A stretch of DNA of 64,000 nt. Origin: a bacterium. GTDB lineage: Bacteria > Armatimonadota > JACIXR01. The number at the start of each line of letters is the position of its first letter. Positions within the stretch are counted from its first letter, which is position 1. Below the pieces are notes generated by a model. That model had not been told where the DNA came from, did no database searches, and saw only the letters and a list, made by a program, of their open reading frames with translations. The DNA lies in assembly GCA_014360495.1 (NCBI GenBank), contig JACIXR010000001.1:248001-312000 (forward strand), read 5' to 3'. A program made the translations under genes and the position numbers. This document shows positions 52,505 through 61,093 of the stretch, piece by piece.

Positions 52505-53191
52505 GTGCTTAGAACAATCAAGGTCTGTGTTATCATATTAGGGTTGATTGGGGGTTCTCTCTCCGCCGTTGTACCTTCTGATGTGGAAGCCACCCTTGAT
52601 AAGTTTCTCAACATCATAACATCCTACGACAACTTCAAAATGGAGTTCCAAATCACCGCTCAGCTCGCGGGAATTAACGCCAACGCAGATGGAGTTCTCT
52701 TATATGATAAAAGCGGGAAATTCAGATTAGAGCTTGGACAACTCTTATACCTCATAAACGATGGGAACAACATCTGGTTCTACACCCCCTTATTCAAAGA
52801 GTATTCCCGTTCAGATTCCAACATTCAACAGATTGCCCAGCTGTTTTCCCCCTCCGCCACTTCTCCCACCCTCGGACCTGCTCTTTCCTTTTTCCTTAAG
52901 CAAATCTTCCAGAGCCAGGATTTCGCGCTCCAATCCGCATTTATGCGGGAGGAAAATCTGGAAAACAAAAAATCCCTTGTCCTGACATTCACAAGCGCGA
53001 AGGGATTTGAGGTTAAAATCTGGCTTGAGCCGAAAAACTATGACCTCCAACAGATAGGGGTTATGGCGAAAATAGGGGAAGGGCAGAAAATCATCATCTA
53101 TTTGAAGGTTTTAAAGTTCTCAACCAATATCTCTCTTCCCTCCAATGCCTTCCTATTTGTCCCACCACCGGGAGCTAAATTGAAGGATTGA
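52505..53191 (+). CDS. LolA/LolB-like periplasmic lipoprotein-carrier-fold protein
   Basis: 228 aa from GTG 52505, 9 nt after GGAGG (52491-52495). The nearby ATG at 52498 is out of frame and stops after four codons. A signal peptide (LRTIKVCVIILGLIGGSLSA) is followed by a fold resembling LolA and DUF2092/outer-membrane lipoprotein-sorting proteins: an N-terminal helix (VEATLDKFLNIITSYDNFKM), antiparallel strands with GVLLYDKSGKFRLE, NDGNNIWFYTPLFKEYSR, and late strands ending NAFLFVPPPGAK. Such proteins carry lipoproteins or lipids across the periplasm. Its strong promoter gives it a unit of its own. I am fairly sure of the fold, less so of the function. Confidence 0.65.
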   Translation: MLRTIKVCVIILGLIGGSLSAVVPSDVEATLDKFLNIITSYDNFKMEFQITAQLAGINANADGVLLYDKSGKFRLELGQLLYLINDGNNIWFYTPLFKEYSRSDSNIQQIAQLFSPSATSPTLGPALSFFLKQIFQSQDFALQSAFMREENLENKKSLVLTFTSAKGFEVKIWLEPKNYDLQQIGVMAKIGEGQKIIIYLKVLKFSTNISLPSNAFLFVPPPGAKLKD

Positions 53192-53315
53192 GGAGCTGAA
53201 ATTAATTAGCGAATCTCTAAAAAGGGTGGAGAATAAATGGTGGGAGAGGGAATCTTAGGAGGCAACTCAATGGAAATACGGCGAAGTAAGAAAGGATTTT
53301 TAATAATTAGCTATT

Positions 53316-54515
53316 TTATCGCCAGCCGATTATCTCCTTAACTCTTTCAACCTCCTCATTATTTTTCGGTGATAGCCATCCCGCATTCGTCAGCTTCGTC
53401 AAGACATCCGCCCAAATGGCATAATCGGAATCGGCAAATGGCTTGAATAGAACTCCTCCCCAATCGTCCAATTCACCGAAATTCTTCTCTATTAGGGGAC
53501 GAAACATCTGCTCATCAAGGACAGCCTTCAATTCCCTGATTATTCCGCTCAACATCATCTGAAAAGCCTCTTGATGAACCATAGCCTGCGCTCTCGTCCC
53601 GTATTCCCCCTCCGCAACAAGCAAGCTGGGAATCAATAGAGCACGGAGAATCTGGTTATCATAATATCTTATCGCAGATTCAAATAGCTCGCCCTTCCCC
53701 TCAAGCCTTTCAAATCTCACCTCCGCTCCTCCCGCATAAATTAAGGAGTTGCGGTTGTGTAAGTCCTCCATTATGTGTTTCATCGCTTCTATATATCTTT
53801 CCTCCCGCTGATGCACTGGACACCAAACATTCATCTCCGCCTGGGGTAGAGCGACAACCCCAAAAGGGGTGGCTTGCCTCTCCAAGTGAGTGTTCCAGAG
53901 ACGAATCAATAATTGTTTCATAAGCCAAGGGGAGTAAGCGGGACGGAGGAGGGAATTTCCCCAGGGATTGTTGAATTCAGAGGAGAATGACCAGATAATG
54001 CACCTCTTTAGAGAGAGCTCTATCTTTTCCGTTCCAATCCTTTGAACTATGCGTAAGATTTCCCCTTTATCGTTTATCTCCAAGCCATCGGGATAGATAG
54101 ATGTGGGATTGAGCACCTTTATCTTTTTCCAAATGATTTTCCCATCAAGCTCCTTGTAAGTGACCTCTGCGATAGCGAAACCCGCCCAGAGGGCAGAAAG
54201 GAGGTCCTGAACGACATCCCAAAGCGAGCCTTCCATCTTCTGAAGGGCGAATTTGACGAACTCTTCCACCCTTGGATATGAGCTGTTTTGATATCCTGCA
54301 AGGCGAGATAGGATGGAAAGGCGGATGAATTCAATCCCCGCTTTAACTGTCGGGTCTGTGCGATACATCTGCCAATAAATGGGTAGGTCTATCTGGTCAA
54401 AGGTGTAAGGGGAAAATTGAGAGAAAATATAAAGGAAATCCCTCAATTCAAACAGAGCAAATGCACCTCGCTTTCTAAAAGATTTAAGTGGAGCAATGTT
54501 TTCATTGACTACCAT
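53316..54515 (-). CDS. orphan phage portal protein (DUF935, Mu gp29-like)
   Basis: A 399-aa protein matching phage portal proteins of the DUF935 (Mu gp29) type. It has IYWQMYRTDPTVKAGIEFIR, then SLWDVVQDLLSALWAGFAIA and KIKVLNPTSIYPDGL. Next comes NNPWGNSLLRPAYSPWLMKQ, and then ALLIPSLLVAEGEYGTRAQA with the typical C-terminal helix. Portals form the dodecameric DNA entry ring of phage heads. No terminase, head, tail or integrase gene is next to it. A stop codon lies immediately before ATG 54515, and no good ribosome binding site was seen. It is full length without frameshifts, so it is either a recent remnant or a retained gene. Confidence 0.78.
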   Translation of the reverse strand: MVVNENIAPLKSFRKRGAFALFELRDFLYIFSQFSPYTFDQIDLPIYWQMYRTDPTVKAGIEFIRLSILSRLAGYQNSSYPRVEEFVKFALQKMEGSLWDVVQDLLSALWAGFAIAEVTYKELDGKIIWKKIKVLNPTSIYPDGLEINDKGEILRIVQRIGTEKIELSLKRCIIWSFSSEFNNPWGNSLLRPAYSPWLMKQLLIRLWNTHLERQATPFGVVALPQAEMNVWCPVHQREERYIEAMKHIMEDLHNRNSLIYAGGAEVRFERLEGKGELFESAIRYYDNQILRALLIPSLLVAEGEYGTRAQAMVHQEAFQMMLSGIIRELKAVLDEQMFRPLIEKNFGELDDWGGVLFKPFADSDYAIWADVLTKLTNAGWLSPKNNEEVERVKEIIGWR

Positions 54516-54707
54516 TTATTGGCAGCCCATCTCCAATTGCTAAGGAGATGCCTTATCCAGCAAACTATTCTCTAACGGAGCCCTCGCCGAAATCTTAAGG
54601 CTATGCCAAGTGGTCCAAACTGCTAACACTTAAATAAGAACCTAAACTAGCCATGACTTGAAATTTATAATAAATAAGAAAGACGATGAAAGGAGGACTT
54701 CTTCAAA
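54516..54707. other. divergent gap between portal and beta-helix genes
   Basis: No gene or known RNA family is recognised. It contains a CATCTCC/GGAGATG hairpin (7 bp, loop about 9, near 54529-54551) and an AT-rich stretch ahead of the beta-helix gene's ribosome binding site. Small frames of fewer than 30 codons exist on the minus strand but have no supporting signal. Confidence 0.3.
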
Positions 54708-56897
54708 ATGCGTGTTATCTTTTTCCTGAGCTTAATTGCTTTGGCTTTTGACGCCTTAAGATGTAGCGAGCTTCCCTCCTTGAATTGGCAGGAACGCTCA
54801 GATTGGATAAATGTCAAGGAGGATATAAATCCGCCCGCCAACGGTGATGGGATAACAGACGATACCGAAGCCCTTCAGAACATCTTTTCCCATCTTCAAG
54901 ATGGAATGGTCATCTACTTCCCTCCAGGGACATATAGGATAACGAAAACTATAGAGTTCCGGGGACCCGCTGTGGGCGTGAGCATAATAGGACACGGAAG
55001 GGATACGAGGATTATTTGGGATGGTGAGGAAGGAGGGAGGATGGTATGGGTGAACGGTTTAGCATACTCAATTTTTATGGGGATTGTTTGGGATGGGAAG
55101 AACAAGGCGGGAGTGGGATTGGATTTCGCCTCCCATCTTCGTTTCAACACGGAGACGGACCACGAGTTTGAACACTTCCTCAATTTCAAGGAGGCGGGAA
55201 TTCGCATAGGTTATAACGAGAAATTGGCTTCCGCAGAGGCAATTTACCGCTACTGCATTTTTGAGAACTGCAAAATCGGCTTCTCTATGTCTAATTGGAA
55301 CGAATACGACCACACATTTGATAAATGCGAGTTCAGAAACTGCGAAATCGGCATCAGCGACCTCCATGGGAACTTCTATGTTCGCAATTGCCATTTCGAA
55401 TTTAATGGCACAGACATACAATTCAATAGCGAGCATGGAGATTCCGTCCGTCGTTCAACCTCCTTCGGCTCTGGGACTTTTATAAAGGAATTGGGGACAA
55501 TCGCTCCCTTAACAGTTGAGAATTGCCATGTCAGCAATTGGAAATCGGAGGAGGGAGCAATCATCCTCAATGGCTCGCCTGCTTTAATAATTGACTGCCA
55601 GTTCTCCAACCCACCCAGGAAAGGACCTGCAATTAAAATACTTCGCGATGACCAAAGAGTGATTATCAGCGGAAATAAAATAGAGGGAGATAATCCCCTC
55701 CTTGAGAAAACCCCAAATTCCCTCATAGTGGAAGTTCCCGAGGGAAAGGTTAAGCCAATCAGATTAAATGCCCGAAGAACGGTAATCCCAAAGAATGTAA
55801 TAATCCCCACAAAGGTCTTTGATGCGAAGGTTGATTTCGGAGCAAAGGGAGATGGAATCGCAGACGATACAAATGCAATCCAATCCGCGATAGATGCAGC
55901 TCGCAAATATGGGAGATTCGCTATCGCTTACCTGCCAACTGGACGCTATAAGGTCTCTAAAACTCTTGAAATATCGGGCTCCAACTTCTTCTTTGGTGGA
56001 ACGGGTTTTCGCACGGGTATAATTTGGGGAGGAGAAAAGGGAGGAACGATTCTCTCAATAAAGGACGCGAGGAATGTGATAATTGAAAACATCGCAATCG
56101 GTCACGGCGATTTCCCTCTCGCTGAAAACAGCGAGGACATCCTCCAAACATCATCGGGTAAAGGTTCATTTGTTCGTTATAATAGAGTATTCGTCTACGG
56201 CTGTTATTTAAAGGACCCTTTCAAGAAAGGGCTTCATTTGAAGGGCTTGGGAAGAAACGACTTCGTTGATATCCTCCATCTGCAGGGGAATATAAGGATA
56301 GATGATTGCCAAAGAGCAAATCTTCTTTTCAGAAATTCCTATGAGGGTTCGGTTGTGATAAGGGGAAAGAACAAAGAGAGAGATGGTTTAACCGCTTTTC
56401 TTATGCGTCTCGCTACCCTCGTTCCATATAGCCTATATGTCTACGATAGCAATTCAGCGACATTCGTTGATTTCTACAACGAACAATCGGAAAGACATCT
56501 ATATTTGGAAGGGAACAAAGGGGACCCTGAGGGAAGGGTGGTTATAATGGGCGCCAAGTCACATTTAAACGAACCATTGCCCTACGCCGATATCAACAAC
56601 TATCATGGCTCCCTCATACTGGGGATGAACCAGCTCTATATCAACCCCAGCGAGTTTATCTTCAATCAAACCGGAGATAACCCCTTCCGTCTTCTTCTTT
56701 TCGGACATTTCTTCTACAACACTAAACCCAAGTTTTCCTTCTCTTCTGGGAATTATTATCTCTTAGCGAATTATCCTGAGGAGAAAAGCGAAATTTCAAA
56801 AGAGGCTATATCTCTCCTTTCCCTTGCCTTTGATGACCTACGCAGAGCGGAAATCCTTGAGCAGAGGATGGATGCGAAAGCCTCTAACCTTCGCTGA
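54708..56897 (+). CDS. secreted double beta-helix protein, pectate lyase superfamily
   Basis: A 729-aa protein with a signal peptide (RVIFFLSLIALAFDALRC) and two right-handed beta-helix units of the pectate-lyase-3 type. Unit 1 begins with NGDGITDDTEALQNIF and IYFPPGTYRITKTIEF (about 45-85). Unit 2 begins with FGAKGDGIADDTNAIQSAI and AYLPTGRYKVSKTLEI (about 378-425). The 'GDGxxDDTxAIQ...PxGxYxxSxTL' entry motif marks polysaccharide lyases, GH28-like and phage tail-spike enzymes. It probably binds or cuts acidic or other polysaccharide outside the cell. AAAGGAGG lies about 11 nt before ATG 54708. Its 3' end overlaps the convergent gltX by 14 nt. Confidence 0.82.
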   Translation: MRVIFFLSLIALAFDALRCSELPSLNWQERSDWINVKEDINPPANGDGITDDTEALQNIFSHLQDGMVIYFPPGTYRITKTIEFRGPAVGVSIIGHGRDTRIIWDGEEGGRMVWVNGLAYSIFMGIVWDGKNKAGVGLDFASHLRFNTETDHEFEHFLNFKEAGIRIGYNEKLASAEAIYRYCIFENCKIGFSMSNWNEYDHTFDKCEFRNCEIGISDLHGNFYVRNCHFEFNGTDIQFNSEHGDSVRRSTSFGSGTFIKELGTIAPLTVENCHVSNWKSEEGAIILNGSPALIIDCQFSNPPRKGPAIKILRDDQRVIISGNKIEGDNPLLEKTPNSLIVEVPEGKVKPIRLNARRTVIPKNVIIPTKVFDAKVDFGAKGDGIADDTNAIQSAIDAARKYGRFAIAYLPTGRYKVSKTLEISGSNFFFGGTGFRTGIIWGGEKGGTILSIKDARNVIIENIAIGHGDFPLAENSEDILQTSSGKGSFVRYNRVFVYGCYLKDPFKKGLHLKGLGRNDFVDILHLQGNIRIDDCQRANLLFRNSYEGSVVIRGKNKERDGLTAFLMRLATLVPYSLYVYDSNSATFVDFYNEQSERHLYLEGNKGDPEGRVVIMGAKSHLNEPLPYADINNYHGSLILGMNQLYINPSEFIFNQTGDNPFRLLLFGHFFYNTKPKFSFSSGNYYLLANYPEEKSEISKEAISLLSLAFDDLRRAEILEQRMDAKASNLR

Positions 56898-58317
56898 ATA
56901 GCTTTAGCGCTTCCTCTATCCTTTTTATGGTCTTTTCCTTGCCCAAAATAACTATTGATTCTATCAATGGCGGGCTGACCGTCTTTCCTGTAATTGCAAC
57001 ACGGAGGGGATGAAATACCTCCTTTGCCTTCACTCCCTCCCTTTCAGCAAGCCCCCTTAAAGATTCTTCTATCTTTTCCTTCGTAAATGGCTCGCAATGG
57101 CTGATGGTTTCCTTAGCGAGGGAAAGAAGACGCCTTCGCACCTCCCCTCTCAACCACTCATCAACAGCGGATTTATCGTAATTTATCTTCTCAAGGAAGA
57201 AGAAATCCGTCCATCTGCCTATCTCCGCGAGCGTCTTCGCCCTTTCCTGAACGAGTGGGATTATCTTCTCAAGAGTGGCGATGGGGTAATTCTCATCTAT
57301 CAATCCCTCTCTGGCGAGGAAGGGAAGGGCTAACTCCGCGAGGCGCGAAGGAGAGGATGTCTTCATATAATGGGAATTCAGCCAAACAAGCTTATCGTAA
57401 TTGAAAATTGCGGGATGCCTCTTAACCCTTTCAAGGCTGAACTCCTCAATCATCTCCTCCCTTGAGATTATCTCCCTATTCCCACCGGGAGACCATCCAA
57501 GAAGAGCGAGGAAATTGAGCATCGCCTCGGGGAGGAAGCCCTGCTCTCTAAACTCATTTATTGAAGTTGCCCCATGTCGCTTGGAGAGGCGAGATTTATC
57601 CGGTCCGAGAATCATAGGGAGGTGGGCGAATTGGGGTAGGGGATAACCCAAAGCTTGATAGAGAAGTATCTGCTTTGGCGTATTTGAGATATGGTCTTCT
57701 CCCCTTATGATATGGGTTACCTGCATATGAAAATCGTCAACGACACAAGCCAAATTGTAAGTGGGAATTCCATCCTTGCGCATAATGACGAAATCCTCTA
57801 TCTCCTCGTTCATGAACTCTATGTCCCCTCTGATTATATCCCTAAACACCGTCTTCCCCTCCAAAGGAACCTTGAACCTTATCGCCGGCTTCCTGCCTTC
57901 CCTTTCCAAGTCCTCCCTTTCCTTCTCCGATAGTTCCCGGCAATGCCTATCATACATGGGCTTCTCCCCTCTTTTTAAAGCCTCCCTCCTCCTCTCCTCC
58001 AATTCATCGGGAAGGCAATAGCAGGGATAGGCATATCCCTCCTCTAAAAGCTTTTCCACCGCTTCCCTATATAGCTCAAGCCTTTGGGATTGGTAATAAG
58101 GTCCCTCGTCCCAATGCAAACCCAGCCAATCCATTGCGGAAAGGATTGCGGAAAATGCTTCATCAACATTCCGTCGCAGGTCTGTATCCTCTATACGTAG
58201 AATGAAGACTCCCCCCATTTTCCTCGCAAATAGCCAATTGAAGAGGGCAGTGCGAGCGCTCCCTATATGGAGATAACCTGTTGGGCTGGGGGCAAAGCGA
58301 ACCCTTACCATCTTCAT
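56884..58317 (-). CDS. gltX: glutamyl-tRNA synthetase
   Basis: About 477 aa from ATG 58317. It is a class I aminoacyl-tRNA synthetase charging tRNA-Glu (and possibly tRNA-Gln if the indirect pathway is used). The HIGH motif is HIGS in RFAPSPTGYLHIGSARTALF. The KMSKS-equivalent is SRLSKRHGA near residue 250. The zinc-type CYC...DRHC cysteines lie near 100-135. A full C-terminal anticodon-binding region is present. GTG 58320 and ATG 58311 are other possible starts; ATG 58317 overlaps the upstream stop (TGATG), indicating coupling. It is the last gene of the ftsK-rimO operon in this window. Confidence 0.95.
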   Translation of the reverse strand: MKMVRVRFAPSPTGYLHIGSARTALFNWLFARKMGGVFILRIEDTDLRRNVDEAFSAILSAMDWLGLHWDEGPYYQSQRLELYREAVEKLLEEGYAYPCYCLPDELEERRREALKRGEKPMYDRHCRELSEKEREDLEREGRKPAIRFKVPLEGKTVFRDIIRGDIEFMNEEIEDFVIMRKDGIPTYNLACVVDDFHMQVTHIIRGEDHISNTPKQILLYQALGYPLPQFAHLPMILGPDKSRLSKRHGATSINEFREQGFLPEAMLNFLALLGWSPGGNREIISREEMIEEFSLERVKRHPAIFNYDKLVWLNSHYMKTSSPSRLAELALPFLAREGLIDENYPIATLEKIIPLVQERAKTLAEIGRWTDFFFLEKINYDKSAVDEWLRGEVRRRLLSLAKETISHCEPFTKEKIEESLRGLAEREGVKAKEVFHPLRVAITGKTVSPPLIESIVILGKEKTIKRIEEALKLFSEG

Positions 58318-60095
58318 CACTTCGTGAGAATGTATTTCTTCTTGGACCTTTTCATTACCTCGTCCCTCTTAGCGGAATCATAATAGAAGTAGCCCTCTTC
58401 CTTTTCCCTTATATAGAAGCAGGGGAAGATGCTCAGAATGGAAGCCACTCTCCGCTTCGGCGTCCTTCTTATTATGTTCACCTCGCTTAAAATCGTGAAG
58501 AAATGGGCTCTTTTGTGATACTCAAGAAGAGTTTGAATTACCTCAATCGTAGGCTGTTCTATCAGCTCCTCCCTCAATTTGAGGAGGTCGTTCAACCTCT
58601 TCTGGGAAATGGAGAGAAGGGGATGAGTCTCTCCCTCCCAAATTAACCTATATACTCCCTCGTCCACCTTCCTAACCTTGATAATTCCCCCTGAGGGAGG
58701 AAGGTTATTTTTGTACCATTCTTTGAGACCGAAGATGAGAGGAAGGTCCTGGTTATACCAAAGTTCTATCTCCTCGTCGTCGTGGAGGAATGCAAGGGAT
58801 TGGAGGCGGGGCTCGGAGGGATAGAAGCTTTTCTCCCATTGACGCACTGGAAGCGTCCCCGCGATATAATGATGATAGGGGATGACCAGCTGAATTTCCT
58901 CTTGGGGAGGTGAAACCTCTATCTCCTCCTCATCGCCTGTGTCCTGGATTATTGGGTCCTTGAGAAGTTGAGGAAGGGCATCCTCCAGTCCCTCATCGGA
59001 GAGCTCTACCTCCAATTGCTCTCCATCCAAATCCTCATATTGAAACTCCCTATCTATCTCCACTTCCTCAGGGATGGCAAGGATTTCCGTGGGTATTTTC
59101 TCCAATTTAATCCACTTATCCCCTCCTACCCAGAGTAGACCCTCCCTTCCCTTGAGGAACTCCTTGAGCGTCTCCTCAACCTGCTTCATATCCACATCCT
59201 CTAACTCAAACAGCTCCCTTGCCGACTTGCTGATAGATATGATGTCTTTCCCCTCAATATACGATAAAAACATCTCTTGCTCGTCCTTGCCGAATATGAA
59301 GGGCTCGGGCTCTACAGCTCCCGGTGGAATCTCTATCTCCTTAAGGAGAGCTACAGCGGCGGGTATCTGTTCCTTGTTCACCCAGGTCGCTTCTTTAATC
59401 ATCAAAAATCCGCCATCTTCAAACATTTCCTTCATCAACCTGAGAGAATCCACGCTACCCCTTGCTCTCCAAACAAGGAAAGAGAAAACTTTATGTGATA
59501 TCGCTCCCCTTTCCCTCAACAAAGCCTTTATCTCTTCAATTGGTTTCTCGCCTTTTAAGGGAGGCATAGCCAACCATTCCTCCAATTCCTTTATCTCCTC
59601 GTCCATAAAGTTATAAAACACTATATCCTCCTCTTTTGCCCCTCTTTCCACCTGAAGCAGCCAGCGTCTTAAACCCGCTTTATCCCCTAAAACGAAATAC
59701 TTCTTAGCACGGGAGGAGAGAAGGGAAGGGAGCGATTGAAGATAAACCTCGGGCAAACGCTTTTGAACTATCGCCAACTCTTGAGACAGGATTTTGAGGG
59801 GGATGGGTTTCCCTATATTCTTCAATATCGTCTCTATGTCGCCCTCTAAAGGACGACTCACCTGTTCCTTTCTATACCTTATATTTACGCTTCCCTCCTC
59901 AACTACGCCTTCCTCCCACATAGGGATGAGATAGCGGACAAGCTTGCGGGGAAGGCGAAGTCCTTTCTCTTCAAGCAGGGGCACAAGCTCCTTAATGAAG
60001 AGGGCTTTCCCCTTCTCAAGGAGTATGTCCCTTACCATATCATAAAAAATGCGCAGAGCAACAATCCTCCCTATATGAGAGATTGTCTTGTCCAA
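58317..60095 (-). CDS. conserved-looking protein of unknown function with winged-helix-like ends
   Basis: 592 aa from TTG 60095, fixed by GGAGGTG at 60107-60101. I do not recognise a family. The N-terminus (about 15-75, IKELVPLLEEKGLRLPRKLV) and C-terminus (about 520-575, LLEYHKRAHFFTILSEVNII and RRTPKRRVASILSI) look like winged-helix DNA-binding modules. The middle has several more helix-rich segments, such as MKEMFEDGGFLMIKEATWVN. A very acidic linker lies at about 345-410 (EEVEIDREFQYEDLDGEQLE). There is no signal peptide or membrane segment. It sits between an nrdG-like gene and gltX with overlapping or near-overlapping ends, so it is expressed with information-processing genes. A nucleic-acid-binding role is inference. 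Confidence 0.55.
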   Translation of the reverse strand: MDKTISHIGRIVALRIFYDMVRDILLEKGKALFIKELVPLLEEKGLRLPRKLVRYLIPMWEEGVVEEGSVNIRYRKEQVSRPLEGDIETILKNIGKPIPLKILSQELAIVQKRLPEVYLQSLPSLLSSRAKKYFVLGDKAGLRRWLLQVERGAKEEDIVFYNFMDEEIKELEEWLAMPPLKGEKPIEEIKALLRERGAISHKVFSFLVWRARGSVDSLRLMKEMFEDGGFLMIKEATWVNKEQIPAAVALLKEIEIPPGAVEPEPFIFGKDEQEMFLSYIEGKDIISISKSARELFELEDVDMKQVEETLKEFLKGREGLLWVGGDKWIKLEKIPTEILAIPEEVEIDREFQYEDLDGEQLEVELSDEGLEDALPQLLKDPIIQDTGDEEEIEVSPPQEEIQLVIPYHHYIAGTLPVRQWEKSFYPSEPRLQSLAFLHDDEEIELWYNQDLPLIFGLKEWYKNNLPPSGGIIKVRKVDEGVYRLIWEGETHPLLSISQKRLNDLLKLREELIEQPTIEVIQTLLEYHKRAHFFTILSEVNIIRRTPKRRVASILSIFPCFYIREKEEGYFYYDSAKRDEVMKRSKKKYILTK

Positions 60096-60099
60096 GATT

Positions 60100-60837
60100 T
60101 CACCTCCATTTACCTCTATAGCTTGCTGTTTTCACATATTTCCTTGCGATTGAAAGAAAGCGTTCCACCTCTTCCCTTCCATAGGGTTTGAGATGGCGAA
60201 ACGCTTCCTCTTTCGCCTGTTCCGGTTGATAATCCTGCAAAAACCATCTACTCGCCCCCTCAATCATCCTACCGATATCTTCTATCTCCTCATCCCCTAT
60301 AATTGATGGCACAAGCGTTGTTCTGAACTCGTAGTCTACACCTATGGAAAGCAGAAATTCAATGCTCTCTCTTATCCTCTCCAAATCCAATCCCTTTATT
60401 CCGCTCGCTATTTCGTATCTCTCATCCAGGGGCGCTTTCACATCCATAGCTATATAATCAACAAGCCCTCGCTCATAGAGCTCCTTTAAAAGCTGGGGAT
60501 TATAGCCATTCGTATCAAGCTTAACCATTTGTCCCAACCCCTTTATCCTCTCTAACAAATCTATTACCTGAGGATAAATTGTTGGCTCCCCTCCTGTTAT
60601 CACTACACCATCTATCCAATCTTTATGCTTTCTCAAATATACCTCAACGATTTCCCAATCTATGTCATCAAACTTCTCCGGCTCTTCAACGATTTGCCAG
60701 TTCTGGCAGAAGGGGCAGAGGAAGTTGCAGCCGGGAAGGAATAGAACGCAGGACACCTTCCCATCCCAATCAATGAAAGATGTCTCCAAAAAGCCCTTTA
60801 TTCCTAACAAGTTTATGCGGGAAGGATGCTTACTCAC
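60100..60837 (-). CDS. radical SAM activating protein, NrdG2-like
   Basis: A 245-aa radical SAM enzyme. The iron-sulfur ligands are C37, C41 and C44 in GCNFLCPFC. VVITGGEPTIYPQ carries the SAM-binding GGE motif, and LDTNGYNPQLL follows. This matches the NrdG2 (TIGR02495-type) subgroup of anaerobic ribonucleotide reductase activases, which make the glycyl radical on NrdD. No nrdD is in the window. GTG 60837 overlaps the 3' end of the thioredoxin-like gene by 8 nt. The thioredoxin-like neighbour could supply electrons, a pairing known for such activases. Some members act on other glycyl-radical enzymes, so the partner is not certain. Confidence 0.82.
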   Translation of the reverse strand: MSKHPSRINLLGIKGFLETSFIDWDGKVSCVLFLPGCNFLCPFCQNWQIVEEPEKFDDIDWEIVEVYLRKHKDWIDGVVITGGEPTIYPQVIDLLERIKGLGQMVKLDTNGYNPQLLKELYERGLVDYIAMDVKAPLDERYEIASGIKGLDLERIRESIEFLLSIGVDYEFRTTLVPSIIGDEEIEDIGRMIEGASRWFLQDYQPEQAKEEAFRHLKPYGREEVERFLSIARKYVKTASYRGKWR

Positions 60838-61093
60838 TTTCGTTCAAATAGCGGTATATATCCTCCTTTGCTGGCACTTCTCCTCTCCAACCTGCGACCT
60901 CTTCATCCTCGTTATTGACGATTATTATCCCCGGAGTTGAGAAAACGCTATAAAAGGAAGCCTCCGTCAACCCGTCAAGGCTCTTAACATCATAATAAAC
61001 CACCTCCACTCCTTCCTCCTCCAATTCCTTTCCTAATTTCTTTGCCGCTGGGCAACGAGGACAACCTTCCTGCCAAAATATCTTCAACTTCAT
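60830..61093 (-). CDS. thioredoxin/glutaredoxin-like small redox protein
   Basis: An 87-aa protein of the thioredoxin fold. The redox pair is C11 and C14 in WQEGCPRCPAAKKL, and the cis-proline is in VFSTPGIIIVNNED. It is shorter than a classical thioredoxin and close to the small 'CPxC' glutaredoxin-like proteins. It would reduce disulfides in the cytoplasm. The gene overlaps rimO by four bases (ATGA) and the NrdG2-like gene by eight, so the three are made together. Likely clients are a ribonucleotide reductase or the radical SAM partners; this is inference from position. Confidence 0.8.
   Translation of the reverse strand: MKLKIFWQEGCPRCPAAKKLGKELEEEGVEVVYYDVKSLDGLTEASFYSVFSTPGIIIVNNEDEEVAGWRGEVPAKEDIYRYLNESE

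Noticed and set aside
54516-54707. A GCAAAC... reading stretch reminiscent of a tmRNA tag
   Set aside because: The region is too short, the encoded tag does not end in the usual ALAA-type residues, and no tRNA-like acceptor ends were found.
53316-56897. Prophage island containing the portal and beta-helix (tail-spike-like) genes
   Set aside because: The beta-helix protein has a signal peptide, no phage genes flank the portal, and neighbours on both sides are cellular. A prophage call is not supported.
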